Shown one piece after another: positions 33,071 to 42,997 of a stretch of 64,000 nt of DNA. This DNA is from Flammulina velutipes (Eukaryota > Basidiomycota > Agaricomycetes > Agaricales > Physalacriaceae). Both the position numbers and the translations under genes were made by a program. Under the pieces are notes generated by a model. That model worked only from the letters and a program-made list of their open reading frames with translations, had not been told where the DNA came from and made no database searches. The stretch is taken from contig CM022371.1 in NCBI GenBank assembly GCA_011800155.1, positions 372,001-436,000 of the forward strand, written 5' to 3'. Numbering within the stretch: position 1 is the stretch's first letter; the number at the start of each line of letters is the position of its first letter.

Positions 33071-33640
33071 TCATTTTGAAAGCGCACGGCCAATTTCTCG
33101 TTCGTCGATGAACAAGTCAGTTGTAAAGGGACGGATACAGGAGGTGACGGACGAGTAAGCGGCAAGGGGATTTGTTGAGTAAGAGGAAGGTATGGCATGG
33201 TTGGCACCGCGGTATGAAGGGAGCGTAAGGGGCATACAGGAAGCGCTCCTCGCGTAAAGAAAAAGGAGACGATGAAGGGCGGCGACCGCTGGGACGTCCA
33301 CACCATGCCGGAATCCACTATGGCTGGGCCATGTATTGATGCCTTCGTTGTTTGGCAAATACAACCGATAGCCTGGTGTAGTCGGTCCTGGCGTTTGAGA
33401 TACAATGATGGCGACCACAAAGAGAACAGTCCAACCTGGGGGGTGTCTATCTCAGAGGGAGCAGATAAATGTAGAATTTGACTCACGAAGATAAGCGTGT
33501 CCCTCCAATCCTCCACCATCTCTCCATCGAATCTGCTACACTCGTCCAAGAAAAGTTCCCAGATTCTCGCCATTAGTCATACCTCCTTGTATGGCTCGTC
33601 CTCGTAGTCGCGGGGATCGTTCCCTATATGATTGTGGCAG
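33071..33640 (-). pseudogene. DUF6535 paralogue fragment (second exon and degenerate continuation)
   Basis: MARIWELFLDECSRFDGEMV and EDWRDTLIF repeat the DUF6535 second-exon motif, preceded by a truncated DPRDYEDEPYKEV and a stop. After an intron (GTGAGT...CCCCAG) the next exon reads VGLFS and VVAIIVSQT in shifted frames and then loses similarity. The transmembrane block and the long C-terminus are missing. Confidence 0.6.
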
Positions 33641-34168
33641 TACGAAAGTTGTGACGACAGCAGAGAACAATCCAGCCTATAGGATATGTCAGTCGCCAGG
33701 TCAAAATAAAAATTACGCCACATACGAATACAAGGAGGACGTCGAGTGCGTCCCGCCAGTCTTCGGCCATTTCCACGTCGTACTTGGCGCATTCGTCAAG
33801 AAATACCTTCCAAACCCTGGCCATTGGGCCTAGTTCCTGGTATTTCTCGTCTTCGGGGTACTGATGTTCATAGTCGAACGGATCATTTCCTACGTGGCGC
33901 ATTTAGTTACAGCCAAAATCAAAATAAATAGATTACCTTTCGGCGCAGTGTTGGTCTTCTTTCCAAAGATTTTGCGCTTGCGCGCCAGAGGACAGGAATG
34001 GGTGGGTATAGCCGTTGGGGAAGAATCCAACGCTGCCTGGCATTCAGGCGTACAGGCGTCCCAGTCTGCTTCGTGCATATGTCCGGGGTTGCATGTAGGT
34101 CCAGTACAGCCAGGTTGGTGGTTTGGGAAAATGGTAGAGGTGGAGGTAGACGGAGGAGAGTCTGCCAT
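33641..34168 (-). pseudogene. DUF6535 paralogue, first two exons only
   Basis: MADSPPSTSTSTIFPNHQPG begins at 34168. The second exon reads YQELGPMARVWKVFLDECAK and AEDWRDALDVLLVF. Exon 3 begins AGLFSAVVTTF and then runs directly into the fragment at 33071-33640 instead of the long third exon. Exons 1-2 are very close to the intact gene at 24499-27599, so the duplication is recent. Confidence 0.7.
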
Positions 34169-34832
34169 GGTAGCAGCGCGGAATCAAGGAGACTCGAGAG
34201 TGGGGATGAAATGAATTCTTGTGTCACACGGACAGCATGTCCGATGTTTTATCTACCTCCATCCGACTCCTGTGCAGCGTCGGAAGCCTTCACCTGTAAA
34301 CTGCATAAGGACGCTGGTATTGCCATGGTAGTCACCAAAAGAAAGAACATACCTAATGGAGGACAAGGGATACGCAAGTAGGACACCAATTCTACAGAGA
34401 CTCCAGGCGCGCCTCGTAGTAGCCATACCTTGTACACTTTCAAGAACAAGGTGCGCAAATATCCCGTTACTGTCGCCGAGGACGAAAAACGTGTTGATGG
34501 TATTTTGCCCAAATTCGTCTGTTGTGTGGACGAGTTCCCCACTGATTTGTTACTCTTGATTTGATAGAAGCAGTTTGGTGTGCGTGCAATATGAGGTTCA
34601 ATGAGTGCAGCCAGGTGAATAAAGAGAATAGTGTGAGTATATTGCAAGACGATCTGGTAAGAAGTAGAAAACGAGAAGTTCGTGTTTGCCGTCGGCTAAG
34701 CATTTTGCCTGCCACAGAGGCGCCACACAAGTATAGTGCACCACAATCGATCACACCATTGGGATTGTACAGTTGTCAAAATATTTACAGGAAATAGTCT
34801 TGTGCATGCATCATTTGGCTGGCACAAGTCTC
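34169..34832. other. Duplicated DUF6535 upstream region, then spacer
   Basis: 34169-34560 parallels 27600-28000. From about 34561 to the kinase gene nothing is recognised. Confidence 0.5.
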
Positions 34833-36123
34833 TTAAAAAGGTACGACAACGTTAGGAGGATCCCTTTCCACTCTAACGAGCAATTCCGCTGGAGGGATAC
34901 GCCCCAGGATCCTGCACAGGCTTTCACACGTATCCTGGGCGTTCGTCTGTTTTTCAAGAGTGTCTAGGAACGCCTGTAGCTCTTTCATACCCTCTGGCGC
35001 CTAAATCATGGGTAAACGTCAGCGACAAAACTTGCAGAGCAGTTCGCCCACCTTGAGCCGTCCAAAATCCTGTCCCAGCTGCCACATGTCCAGATGAAAC
35101 GGGTTATAACTCGCCCATGTTATCCCAGGAGGCCTGGCGCGTCTGTAGGTAGCTTCATTGAATGGGCATGCGGTAGAGCGGCACTCGTCTAGCGACATTT
35201 CTTCTGGAAAGCATTCCGCACCATCCAGATCAATGATGAAGACCGTTGGGCGGCGCGCAGGAACTTTCTGCGTCTTGTAGGAGTTTGGATGATATGTTAT
35301 CAACAGGTTCTGGGCGTACACGTCCTGGATAGCACATAACAGTCAATACTCGAATTTAAAGGAAGATAGCCTAGACTCACCCGATGCGCCACGCGTCGTT
35401 CATGCATATATGCGAGCCCTTCCAGCGTCTGCGCAAGAAGATCCAAAACATCCCCGAGAGATGCACCACCCTCATCCGGTATCAAGACGGGCCATTCCAA
35501 CGAGGCCAGAAGCAGAGGATACACCCCAATGACGATGTCCTGAATAACGATCTCATGGAGCAACGGGAGGACATGATTTTCGGGTCGCCCACCGGCAAGC
35601 CTTCTGTGGGCATCAAGCACATTCGTACCCTTACCCTTGACGACGATAACCTTGCACACGACGTCTCGTCCGTCGCGATGGCGCATGGCAGCGAGATTAG
35701 GGCGCTTCCGTGTTTGATAAGTTTAGATTTCTCAACAGCAACGATATTGCACTCACACAAAGGTTGAGCTGTGGCACCTCTCTCGGCGTAAGGACCGAAC
35801 CGTGGCGAATGTACTCATCAAAGACGACTGGCTTGCGTCGAAATGGTAGGAGAGTAATGTAGCCATCCCAGAGTGTGTAGCCTTCGCGCTGGAGATACCC
35901 AGCGAGAATGGACCAAGCGGATCCATCTTCCATCTTCCGCCACGCGGCCATAGTATCTGGTAGCATCGACCGCATAGATGAATATCGTCTTACAATTCGC
36001 GAGGGTATAGTACGCGGTAGAGTCTAGATGTGGGAACGCGATCCCATCATCAATTATTTGCCTGCCGGGCAGACGCCACAGTTCATTTAAAAATTGAGAT
36101 TGAAGGTAAGACAAAAAGGACAA
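34833..36123 (-). CDS. Protein kinase (small fungal type)
   Basis: About five exons encode a short kinase. Key residues: the ATP-contacting Lys in RDVVCKVIVVKG, the catalytic loop HRDVYAQNLLITY (HRD and Asn present, joined across the intron at about 35320-35385), and the metal-binding Asp in FIIDLDGAECF (DLD replaces DFG). The C-lobe contains YNPFHLDMWQLGQDFGRLK, and the last exon APEGMKELQAFLDTLEKQT continues to a stop at 34833. The N-terminal region has MAAWRKMEDGSAWSILAGYL and REGYTLWDGYITLLPF, the usual N-terminus of the unplaced protein-kinase-like families in agaricomycetes. Catalysis is plausible; substrate unknown. The 5' end is uncertain because the first block (to 36123) has no good ATG and may be preceded by another exon. 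Confidence 0.7.
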
Positions 36124-36243
36124 TGACGGCTCTACTGCACGCGAAACGAAGAGGAAAATAAGTAAATCAAGAGATCACATAAGTGAAGAACACGAAGTTC
36201 ATGAAAATTCAGTTCCAAGTAGTGGCATCGTTTCCATTTTTTT

Positions 36244-38579
36244 TTACTCATCGTGGATGTTGGCCCCAGCCAAAGCCTGCACGACCTTCTCCCGGCGCAA
36301 CCACTTGTGCTCCGGCGTAAAGTACCAACTCAAAATCCCAAAGATCGTGACAGCTCCAAAGATGACAGAGGCCTGGATGACAATATCAGTTCGAGACATC
36401 CTCCTTCATCGGAAAAGTGACACTCACAAAGTTGAAGCTTTCGGCCACCACAGGGAAGAAAAACGGCGAGACCATCACCTGCACAAATGCGTTAGACAGA
36501 GCAACACCAACAGTAGAACATACATACAGAGAACAATAACCCGTTGAAAAACACAGCAGCAGCATAGAACGGCTTGGCGAATTTGCCCAGACGGAAATGC
36601 GACGACTGGAATTCATTCGGCGTCATCGTCAACCGGAGTAGTGAGATCAGTCCGTAGGCTGCGATTGTGGGGAGACCACCCGCCGACACCAACGATGTAA
36701 ATGCGACTTGACTCGGCAAGATCGTGCACAGAATAACGGCTCCAAAGATGTACATGACGGTAACCGCGTTTTTCGGCTGTCCGTCTTCCGTGACGCGTCC
36801 AATCCAGTGCGACATGGGAAGGACACCGTCCCGAGCAACAGCGAATACCAAACGAGAAGCAGCGACAACAGCAATGCTAGTGTTCTGGTAGTAGAATAAG
36901 CGAAAGCCACAGATATCTATGTGGACTATGCTTACCAGAATCAATCCAATGACTGCGATGGCCGTCATGAAGACGCTCGGGCCTTTCCCCAACGCCATGG
37001 CGTAAATCTGTACAAAGGGCTGAGGAGCCTCAAGAGCAAATAGGACCGCCAAGTTCGGGGTGCAGAACAGGAACAAAATCGTCGTGGTGAATCCGAATGC
37101 AGCAGTCGCTGCAGCACTAAAGAGGATGCCTTTCCCAGCGACAACACTATATTATCATGAGTAAAAGATACAGAGAGGTAGGGAAATGCTGACCTAGCGT
37201 TCTTAGTCTCTTCGGCAATATGTCCAGAAGCGTCGAAACCGGTCAATGTTCCACCAGTGAACAGGCTGAAGAGCAGTCAACATTTGCTGACGACAAAGAC
37301 AAACTGACTTACAAGGACAGGATCCAGTTCCATCCAGCGGGCGCGCCAGTTCCATTGTCTACCAGAGAGATGAGACAGAATCCGTGACAGCGATAAGGGC
37401 ACTCACAGGTGCTCGTAAACACATCAGAGGCACTGCGGAACCCATACGTGCGCGACACGCCGATGGGGAGCCAAATGACACACAGCAGGAAATCAACAAT
37501 CATAAGAGCCGCAGCAAATTTGAAGATGAATGAGTACAGGCGAGGGGGAAGATAGTTGATTGCGATGGCAAGGACGAGAATGACTTCGGACAGCGCCCAG
37601 ATGAACGCGCGCCATTTGACGTTCTCGTTTGTGGCACCTCCAGGGAATTCAACCTCCCAAACGACGAGCTGAGAGACGATGTAGTTGGCCGTAGTCTGCC
37701 CAATAGCGTTAGATGACGGTGGTGGAAAGTGGTCAGAACTTGCCTGACAGTTCCCAGCGCTAAACGTCATCCACGCTGTGCACGACCACCAGGCTACCAA
37801 AAATCCAAAGAACCTTGCGTATTTTGGGCCAGCACTCTCTGCGGCCCAGATGTAGATGGATCCACTGAGGGGAAGCGCAGAGCAGATTTCGGCCAAGACG
37901 AATGCAGTGATCATCATGAAGAAGATCGTGACGATGTACGACGACCTGAACGAATAAGCATGCAAACTGGAAGGTGCTCGCAACAAAGGCGTACCAAATC
38001 GCGGCCGGGCCGCCAGCGAGAAGCCCAAGGAAAAGTCCCGACCTGTGAAGGTGCAGATTAGAAAAAGAATCACAATACAACGGACGCTGTACGAACCTCA
38101 CACCACCGATAAAGTTTAGCGAACAGAAGCTTGCAGCGAAGCTTTCGATAAGATGCCATGAGCGATGGAGTTGCTAAACATGTTCAGAAAATGGGAAGCC
38201 CGTATTCAAAACCAGCCCAGTCACCTGCTTGTAGCCCAGTTGTTGCTAAAGAAACCGTCAGTACAAAAGCACAAGCTCCCAAAGGAGCGAAAAAAAATCG
38301 GTCAAAACACTGGGGCTTCCCTACGCAGGTCTGAGCACTGATCAGGTTCAAGCGGTATTATCTCAACCCTCAATGGACTTTTACATCCAATGAGGATACC
38401 CGCAGCCATTCCAGTATAACCGACTAGAAGTTGAACGTTACCGTATCAGAGCCCAAAAACTACCGTAGGCGTCCCGCTCGTTTCGCCTTCGTTTTCACCA
38501 TTTGCAACTGGTCCTTGTCGACGACCTCGACGACTGGTTCGCGCTCGTGTTCTTGGCTGGCCTTGGAATGCATCGACAT
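36244..38579 (-). CDS. APC-family permease, probable thiamine transporter (Thi9-like)
   Basis: Intron-rich gene on the minus strand. Exon 1 (38499-38579) encodes a cytoplasmic N-terminus ending DKDQLQM. A 21-nt exon gives QQLGYKQ. Next come LHRSWHLIESFAASFCSLNF and IGGVRSGLFLGLLAGGPAAI, then many membrane spans (SSYIVTIFFMMITAFVLAEI; FGFLVAWWSCTAWMTF; FAAALMIVDFLLCVIWLPIG; FMTAIAVIGLILVSIVHIDI). The conserved AASRLVFAVARDGVLPMSHW is typical of GABA/amino-acid permeases. The last exon ends REKVVQALAGANIHDE. Length and about 12 spans fit the family. The first intron holds a TPP riboswitch, and fission-yeast thiamine permease Thi9 belongs to this family, so thiamine uptake at the plasma membrane is inferred; amino acids are the alternative substrate. 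Part of the gene is copied at 56117-56623. Confidence 0.85.
38309..38415 (-). promoter_or_regulatory. TPP (thiamine pyrophosphate) riboswitch aptamer in the first intron of the permease gene
   Basis: On the minus strand the aptamer can be laid out in full. P1 pairs ACTGG...GGCT with AGCC...CCAGT. P2 pairs GCGG(G)TA with TACCGC. P3 is CCTCATTGGA/TCCATTGAGG around a short loop. The hallmark sequences are TGAGATAATACC, GAACCTGATC and GCGTAGGGAA. In fungi this riboswitch sits in introns of thiamine genes and controls alternative splicing according to TPP level. Confidence 0.9.
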
Positions 38580-38770
38580 CTTGGATGGTGGTAGAGAAGA
38601 CGAACCTCAGGCCGATCGGGATGATTTTTTTATCACCGCTTAGTCATAACGTCGAAGCGTGGCATTTGACAAGTACTTCCAGACATAGGTATTGACGATA
38701 AAGAAATGTATTACAGGCGAACAATACAAGGGAAAAATACACACGAAGCGGAGCTACTGAACCAGATGGA
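38580..38770. other. Short spacer upstream of the permease gene
   Basis: Only about 190 bases separate the permease start from the 3' end of the next minus-strand gene; no distinct signal seen. Confidence 0.35.
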
Positions 38771-40183
38771 TTACTCCTCGCTCTCTCTCTCGAGCGGCAA
38801 CACCGCGCCTTCTACCGCATCGGAAGCTCCTCTCCCTCCCGGCAACTCTCGCTCGCTCACCCAGGCTTCCCTTTCCCGCGCAAAGAGGTGCTGATCTCTC
38901 ATCCTCTCCTCTTGCGACATCTTGAGCGCTGCTGCCAAATCCGCTCGTTCTGTTGCGATACCTGCTCGTTCCGTTGCCCGACCCTCCTCCGCATATTTCA
39001 ATGCGGCCTCCACGGCCTCCTGCAGCTCTGCAGCTCGCTTCTTGTTTCTAATGTCTTCAATCTTTCGTTCTGCGTCCAAGCGTGCATCGACATCCTTTTG
39101 TTGTGCGTCTAAGCGTGCATCGACGTCTGACTTGATCTTGACATGTACGACTGTGCGTCTTGCTTGGAATGACGCGACAAGTGCGGATACAGGATCCAGG
39201 TGTCCGCCTCCATGACTCTCGTCCCATTCTTCCTCGATGATTTGGCGCCAACTGTCGGCATCGATTGTCTCGTTTGCGCCAAGGCTGCGTTGGACTGACG
39301 CCAGGACAGAATCGAGAGAACACCCCAGCTTCTGAAAGAACAGGCAGCCATTTGTCACATCGATAAATTCGAATCGTCCGATCTTGCCAGCAGCGTTGTA
39401 TGCCCTTCCGTGCTTGATACGTGCGAGATGGTCGCGGTCCTTCGCGATGCGATGGGCGGCAAGGAAGAACATAGTAGAGTACCACATACAACTCTTCGTC
39501 ATTTTGGAATAGTTTTGGTCGAAGGACGTCGTGCATACGGCGAGGACCGCAGCATCCAAAGCGGTGAAATGTGCTGCAGGTGTCAAGTCAAAGGATCGGA
39601 CACTGACATATTCGAATTTCGTCGCATTGAGCCAAATAGCGCTGGCGTCGATAATGACTACGTCCCGAGTCGACGAGTCGAAATCTAACGCATCTGGGTA
39701 GTCGGGCGAGCTACTACGCCACATTGATTTGGGTCCAAGTCAAAGGAGTAGTCGAGAAACTTACCTATCTTTTGAGCCATTGTGCACGGGCATCCTCTGG
39801 ATAGAAATGGCCCGGGCGTCGTCAGAACTAGTCGTGTTTTCCCGACGACAGACCATAATGATCTTTTCGTGTATGCGCATCTTGTCGTCACCGCTGTGTC
39901 CCCGAAAATGTTCGACGTGGTGAATAATGCATGACTCTAGATCAGCCAGTCTGGTGCTTGCCATCACCTCGACCCCATCCACGTCGCAGAGCGCGCTGAG
40001 CCAAGAGTCGGTGGACAGATCCGCCAGAGACTGAAATTCCAAGGTGAAGAGTCCCGGTATAGACTTAGTACAGTACATGAATTCGAGCGCTGGAACGCGT
40101 TTTGGATCAGGACGAACAGGCTTATAGGGAAAAAAGAATCTCCACATTTTGGATATGTGGCGAAAGAAGAGTTCAGACGGCAT
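38771..40183 (-). CDS. Unknown coiled-coil protein, paralogue 1
   Basis: Two exons (39765-40183 and 38771-39710) joined over a 54-nt GTAAGT...GTAG intron give 452 residues. The N-terminal part (MPSELFFRHISKMWRFFFPY; LADLESCIIHHVEHFRGHSG; ARAISIQRMP) and middle (SFDLTPAAHFTALDAAVLAV; SKMTKSCMWYSTMFFLAAHR; GRFEFIDVTNGCLFFQKLGC) match the neighbouring gene at 40872-42518. The C-terminal about 140 residues form a charged coiled coil with DARLDAQQK/DARLDAERK repeats. No family recognised. Tandem arrangement indicates local duplication. Confidence 0.7.
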
Positions 40184-40871
40184 GTCGGCACGTGTGGATT
40201 CCTTTTTAGGCGATAATAGTTCGTCTCAATACAACCAGTTTGATATAGAGAGTCGGTCGACACGAAGAGGCTGGCATAAAATATGTCAACAGCGCCACCT
40301 AAGCGATTGTCAGATTAGGTCTAAGGTTAGGTCTAGGTAGCTCTTGTGGATTAGTTCAGAATGCTCTTGAGAATCTTTATCAAGTGTCCTATTGATTTAA
40401 TTCTGACCAACGTATGAGCATCTTTAAGACTCTAAGTATAGTTTATGATTCGTGTTGCCCGGTACTATGCCCTTTCCTCTCCGTATGGCAGATGGAATAA
40501 AGCGCCTAATGCGAAACTCTACTGTGTACCACCTCGATTCAATCATGTAACATCTGTTTTGACGCCGTCCTGACCAGAAAATTGCTCGAGGTATGACATT
40601 GACTTCCTATAGGCTGCATTAGTACCCTCGTCGATCGCGAGGGCATAAACGTCAGAAAGGGCACTGGGCCATTCGTCAGTGCCAGTGACGTTTCAACTTT
40701 CACATAGCCCGGCGAGTAGCCAGTTATGGACGATGAAGAAATGTACAGGATACAGGATACAGACAATACAATACAAGAATAAAAATACATGCTACGTGGG
40801 GCTGCCCAACAAACGATGCCTTTTGGCTTGGCAATTCGTATCACCGCTACTCACTCGATAGGCTCCATGAA
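40184..40871. other. Intergenic region between tandem paralogues
   Basis: Contains short TAGGTCTA repeats near 40315-40337 and the promoter of paralogue 1. No gene supported. Confidence 0.35.
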
Positions 40872-42518
40872 TTACCCCTCCTTCACTCTCTCCTCAACAA
40901 GCTCAAGCGCCGTGCCTTCTACCCCGTCGGCGGACCTCCCTCGTCCCAGTAACAATGCTTGCATTCCCCAGTGCGCACTTTCCTGCGCAAAACGGCTCTG
41001 AAAGTCTTCTTCCAGCCTCTTAATCTCCTCCTCTGCATATTTCAAGGACGTCTCCAAGGCCACCATTCGCTCCTCAGAGGCCGCCATTCGCTCCTCAGAG
41101 GCCGCCATTCGCTCCTTAGAGTCCGCCATTCGCTCCTCAAAGGCCATAGCCTGCCTACACAGCGCTATTTTGATCTTCGCCGCCACCTCCTTGTCCACGG
41201 CCGCTTGGAATGTCCCTGGGACCTCATCCTCAGTTTCGACCTTCCCAGCCATCTGCGCCTCTGACTCTCCTGCCCAGACTGCCTTCTCCCGGTCCACTAC
41301 CGCTTCCATTTTCCTGAAACGTTCCTCTGCATGCTCTTTGCACTGTTCCTTGAAGGCCCTTTTGCGCTCTGTCTCCTCCTTCTTGGACGCCGCTTTCTTT
41401 TCTTCCTCACGTTGGCGCTCCTTCATGCCGTGCAACATCATCGTCCGCTTGATTTCGTGATGCACCTTCGTACGAGTGGCGTTGAAGAGGGTGACTAGCG
41501 CGGAAAGAGGTGCGACGTAGCGATCCGCAGACCTATCCTCCCATTCCGTTCGAATTATCTGTTCATAGGCCTGGATCTCCAAAGAGCTTTCCCCCTTCGC
41601 TCCCATCGCCTGTTTCATGGATGCCAGCGCAGTGTCGACGGAGTAGTTGGGCTCATGGAAGAAGAGTCTCCCCGTTGTCTGGTCTATGAACTGCAAGCAG
41701 CCCACTTTTCCAGCCTCATCGAAGGCTGGTCCACGCCGAATTGTGGAGGGATATCCCCGCTCTTGGACGATGCAGTCGACGACGAGAAAGTAAAGTGTTG
41801 CGAACCACATACAGTTCTTGGCGAGCTTCGAATGATTGGCAGTAGAAGCAGTCAGGCAGGACGCTAGGATAGCCGCATCGAGGGCAGTGAATCTCGCCTC
41901 GGGCATGAGGTCAAAGGATCGTGCGAGGCGGTAAGTGTTCTGATGGGGATGCAGTTTAAGACTTTCATAGTTGGTGCTGATAGTGACAAGATCGTCCGTT
42001 GACGAGTCGGGGCCGAGTGAGGTTGACAATTTCTCGCAAAATCTGCCGGACCTGCAAGATATTGTGTTAGGCGTGAGTAGAATGGAGGATGGTGTCCTAG
42101 AATATCTGTCCAGACCTCCTGCAGGGTCCTTTGGAGTTCTGTGGATACAGATCGCCCTAGAGTCGTCCCGGAATCCATCGGAAGCGAAGGCAAAGCGGAG
42201 AGCCACGTTCTCATGCATGTCCGATTTGTAGGGCCCGTAGTTTCCACGAAATTGGTCCAACGACTGGACGATACACGACTCCAAGTCCACGAGCCTCTTA
42301 GACTCGTCTGGCAAGGAAGAATCTGTGAGCTTCCTGAGCCAGGCTTCAGTAGAGTACGTCTCTTCTGGATAGGTGAGTAGTCCAGGTATATCTTTGGCGG
42401 GGTCCATGTATTGGATGCCATCGCGTTTTGACTTTGGGCGGGGGGTTGTGTCGTAGAAGCTGACGAAGAAGGATTTGAACATTTTGAAGATGTGGCCAAA
42501 GGAGAGTTCACACGGCAT
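40872..42518 (-). CDS. Unknown coiled-coil protein, paralogue 2
   Basis: One long open frame of 548 residues. It shares with paralogue 1 the start (MPCELSFGHIFKM), LVDLESCIVQSLDQFRGNYG, SFDLMPEARFTALDAAILAS and SKLAKNCMWFATLYFLVVDC. It is longer at the C-terminus, with a strongly charged coiled coil and an internal repeat of ERMAASE-type heptads (EERMADSKERMAASEERM). An intron-like stretch (TTGCAG acceptor near 42053) lies where paralogue 1 has its intron, so about 20 residues there may be intronic. Function unknown. Confidence 0.7.
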   Translation of the reverse strand: MPCELSFGHIFKMFKSFFVSFYDTTPRPKSKRDGIQYMDPAKDIPGLLTYPEETYSTEAWLRKLTDSSLPDESKRLVDLESCIVQSLDQFRGNYGPYKSDMHENVALRFAFASDGFRDDSRAICIHRTPKDPAGGLDRYSRTPSSILLTPNTISCRSGRFCEKLSTSLGPDSSTDDLVTISTNYESLKLHPHQNTYRLARSFDLMPEARFTALDAAILASCLTASTANHSKLAKNCMWFATLYFLVVDCIVQERGYPSTIRRGPAFDEAGKVGCLQFIDQTTGRLFFHEPNYSVDTALASMKQAMGAKGESSLEIQAYEQIIRTEWEDRSADRYVAPLSALVTLFNATRTKVHHEIKRTMMLHGMKERQREEEKKAASKKEETERKRAFKEQCKEHAEERFRKMEAVVDREKAVWAGESEAQMAGKVETEDEVPGTFQAAVDKEVAAKIKIALCRQAMAFEERMADSKERMAASEERMAASEERMVALETSLKYAEEEIKRLEEDFQSRFAQESAHWGMQALLLGRGRSADGVEGTALELVEERVKEG

Positions 42519-42997
42519 ATCGGCACGCCTTGAATCGTATTGACCAGTTTCGGCCAGTCTAACGAATCCAAGCGAGCATGCTTCAAGGCTTCAGGGGATT
42601 TTATTTTCGTACGAGCCAGCTTCATTGATAATTGCGCCCCGAGAGTGAAACCCAAATCCTAGTGCCGCGGTCTTTTCATCAAGGTGTTTCCCGTGGGCGT
42701 TGTTCTAGCCTGAAATGTGCTCCAGGTATGACATTGTCTCTACATCCAAGAACCTAGTAGTACCGTTGTCAAGTACAGGAATAAAGAGAGGGCGCTGAAG
42801 TGGAGTACATCTCGGTCTTTGGTAAAGTCTTCGAAGAGTCCAGGAATGTCAACGCACCACGTCGGCGTGGAGTACTTACTAGAAGAGCGTTTTGAGTTTG
42901 GATATATTGCTATAAATTTGTATTAGGCACCCAAAAGTTTAGTAACTCGTCGAAAGTCATAACATAGACGGCCAATCGAGTTTATATACATGAAACA
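42519..42997. other. Intergenic region upstream of paralogue 2
   Basis: Promoter of the coiled-coil gene and the 3' flank of eIF5B. No gene. Confidence 0.4.
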
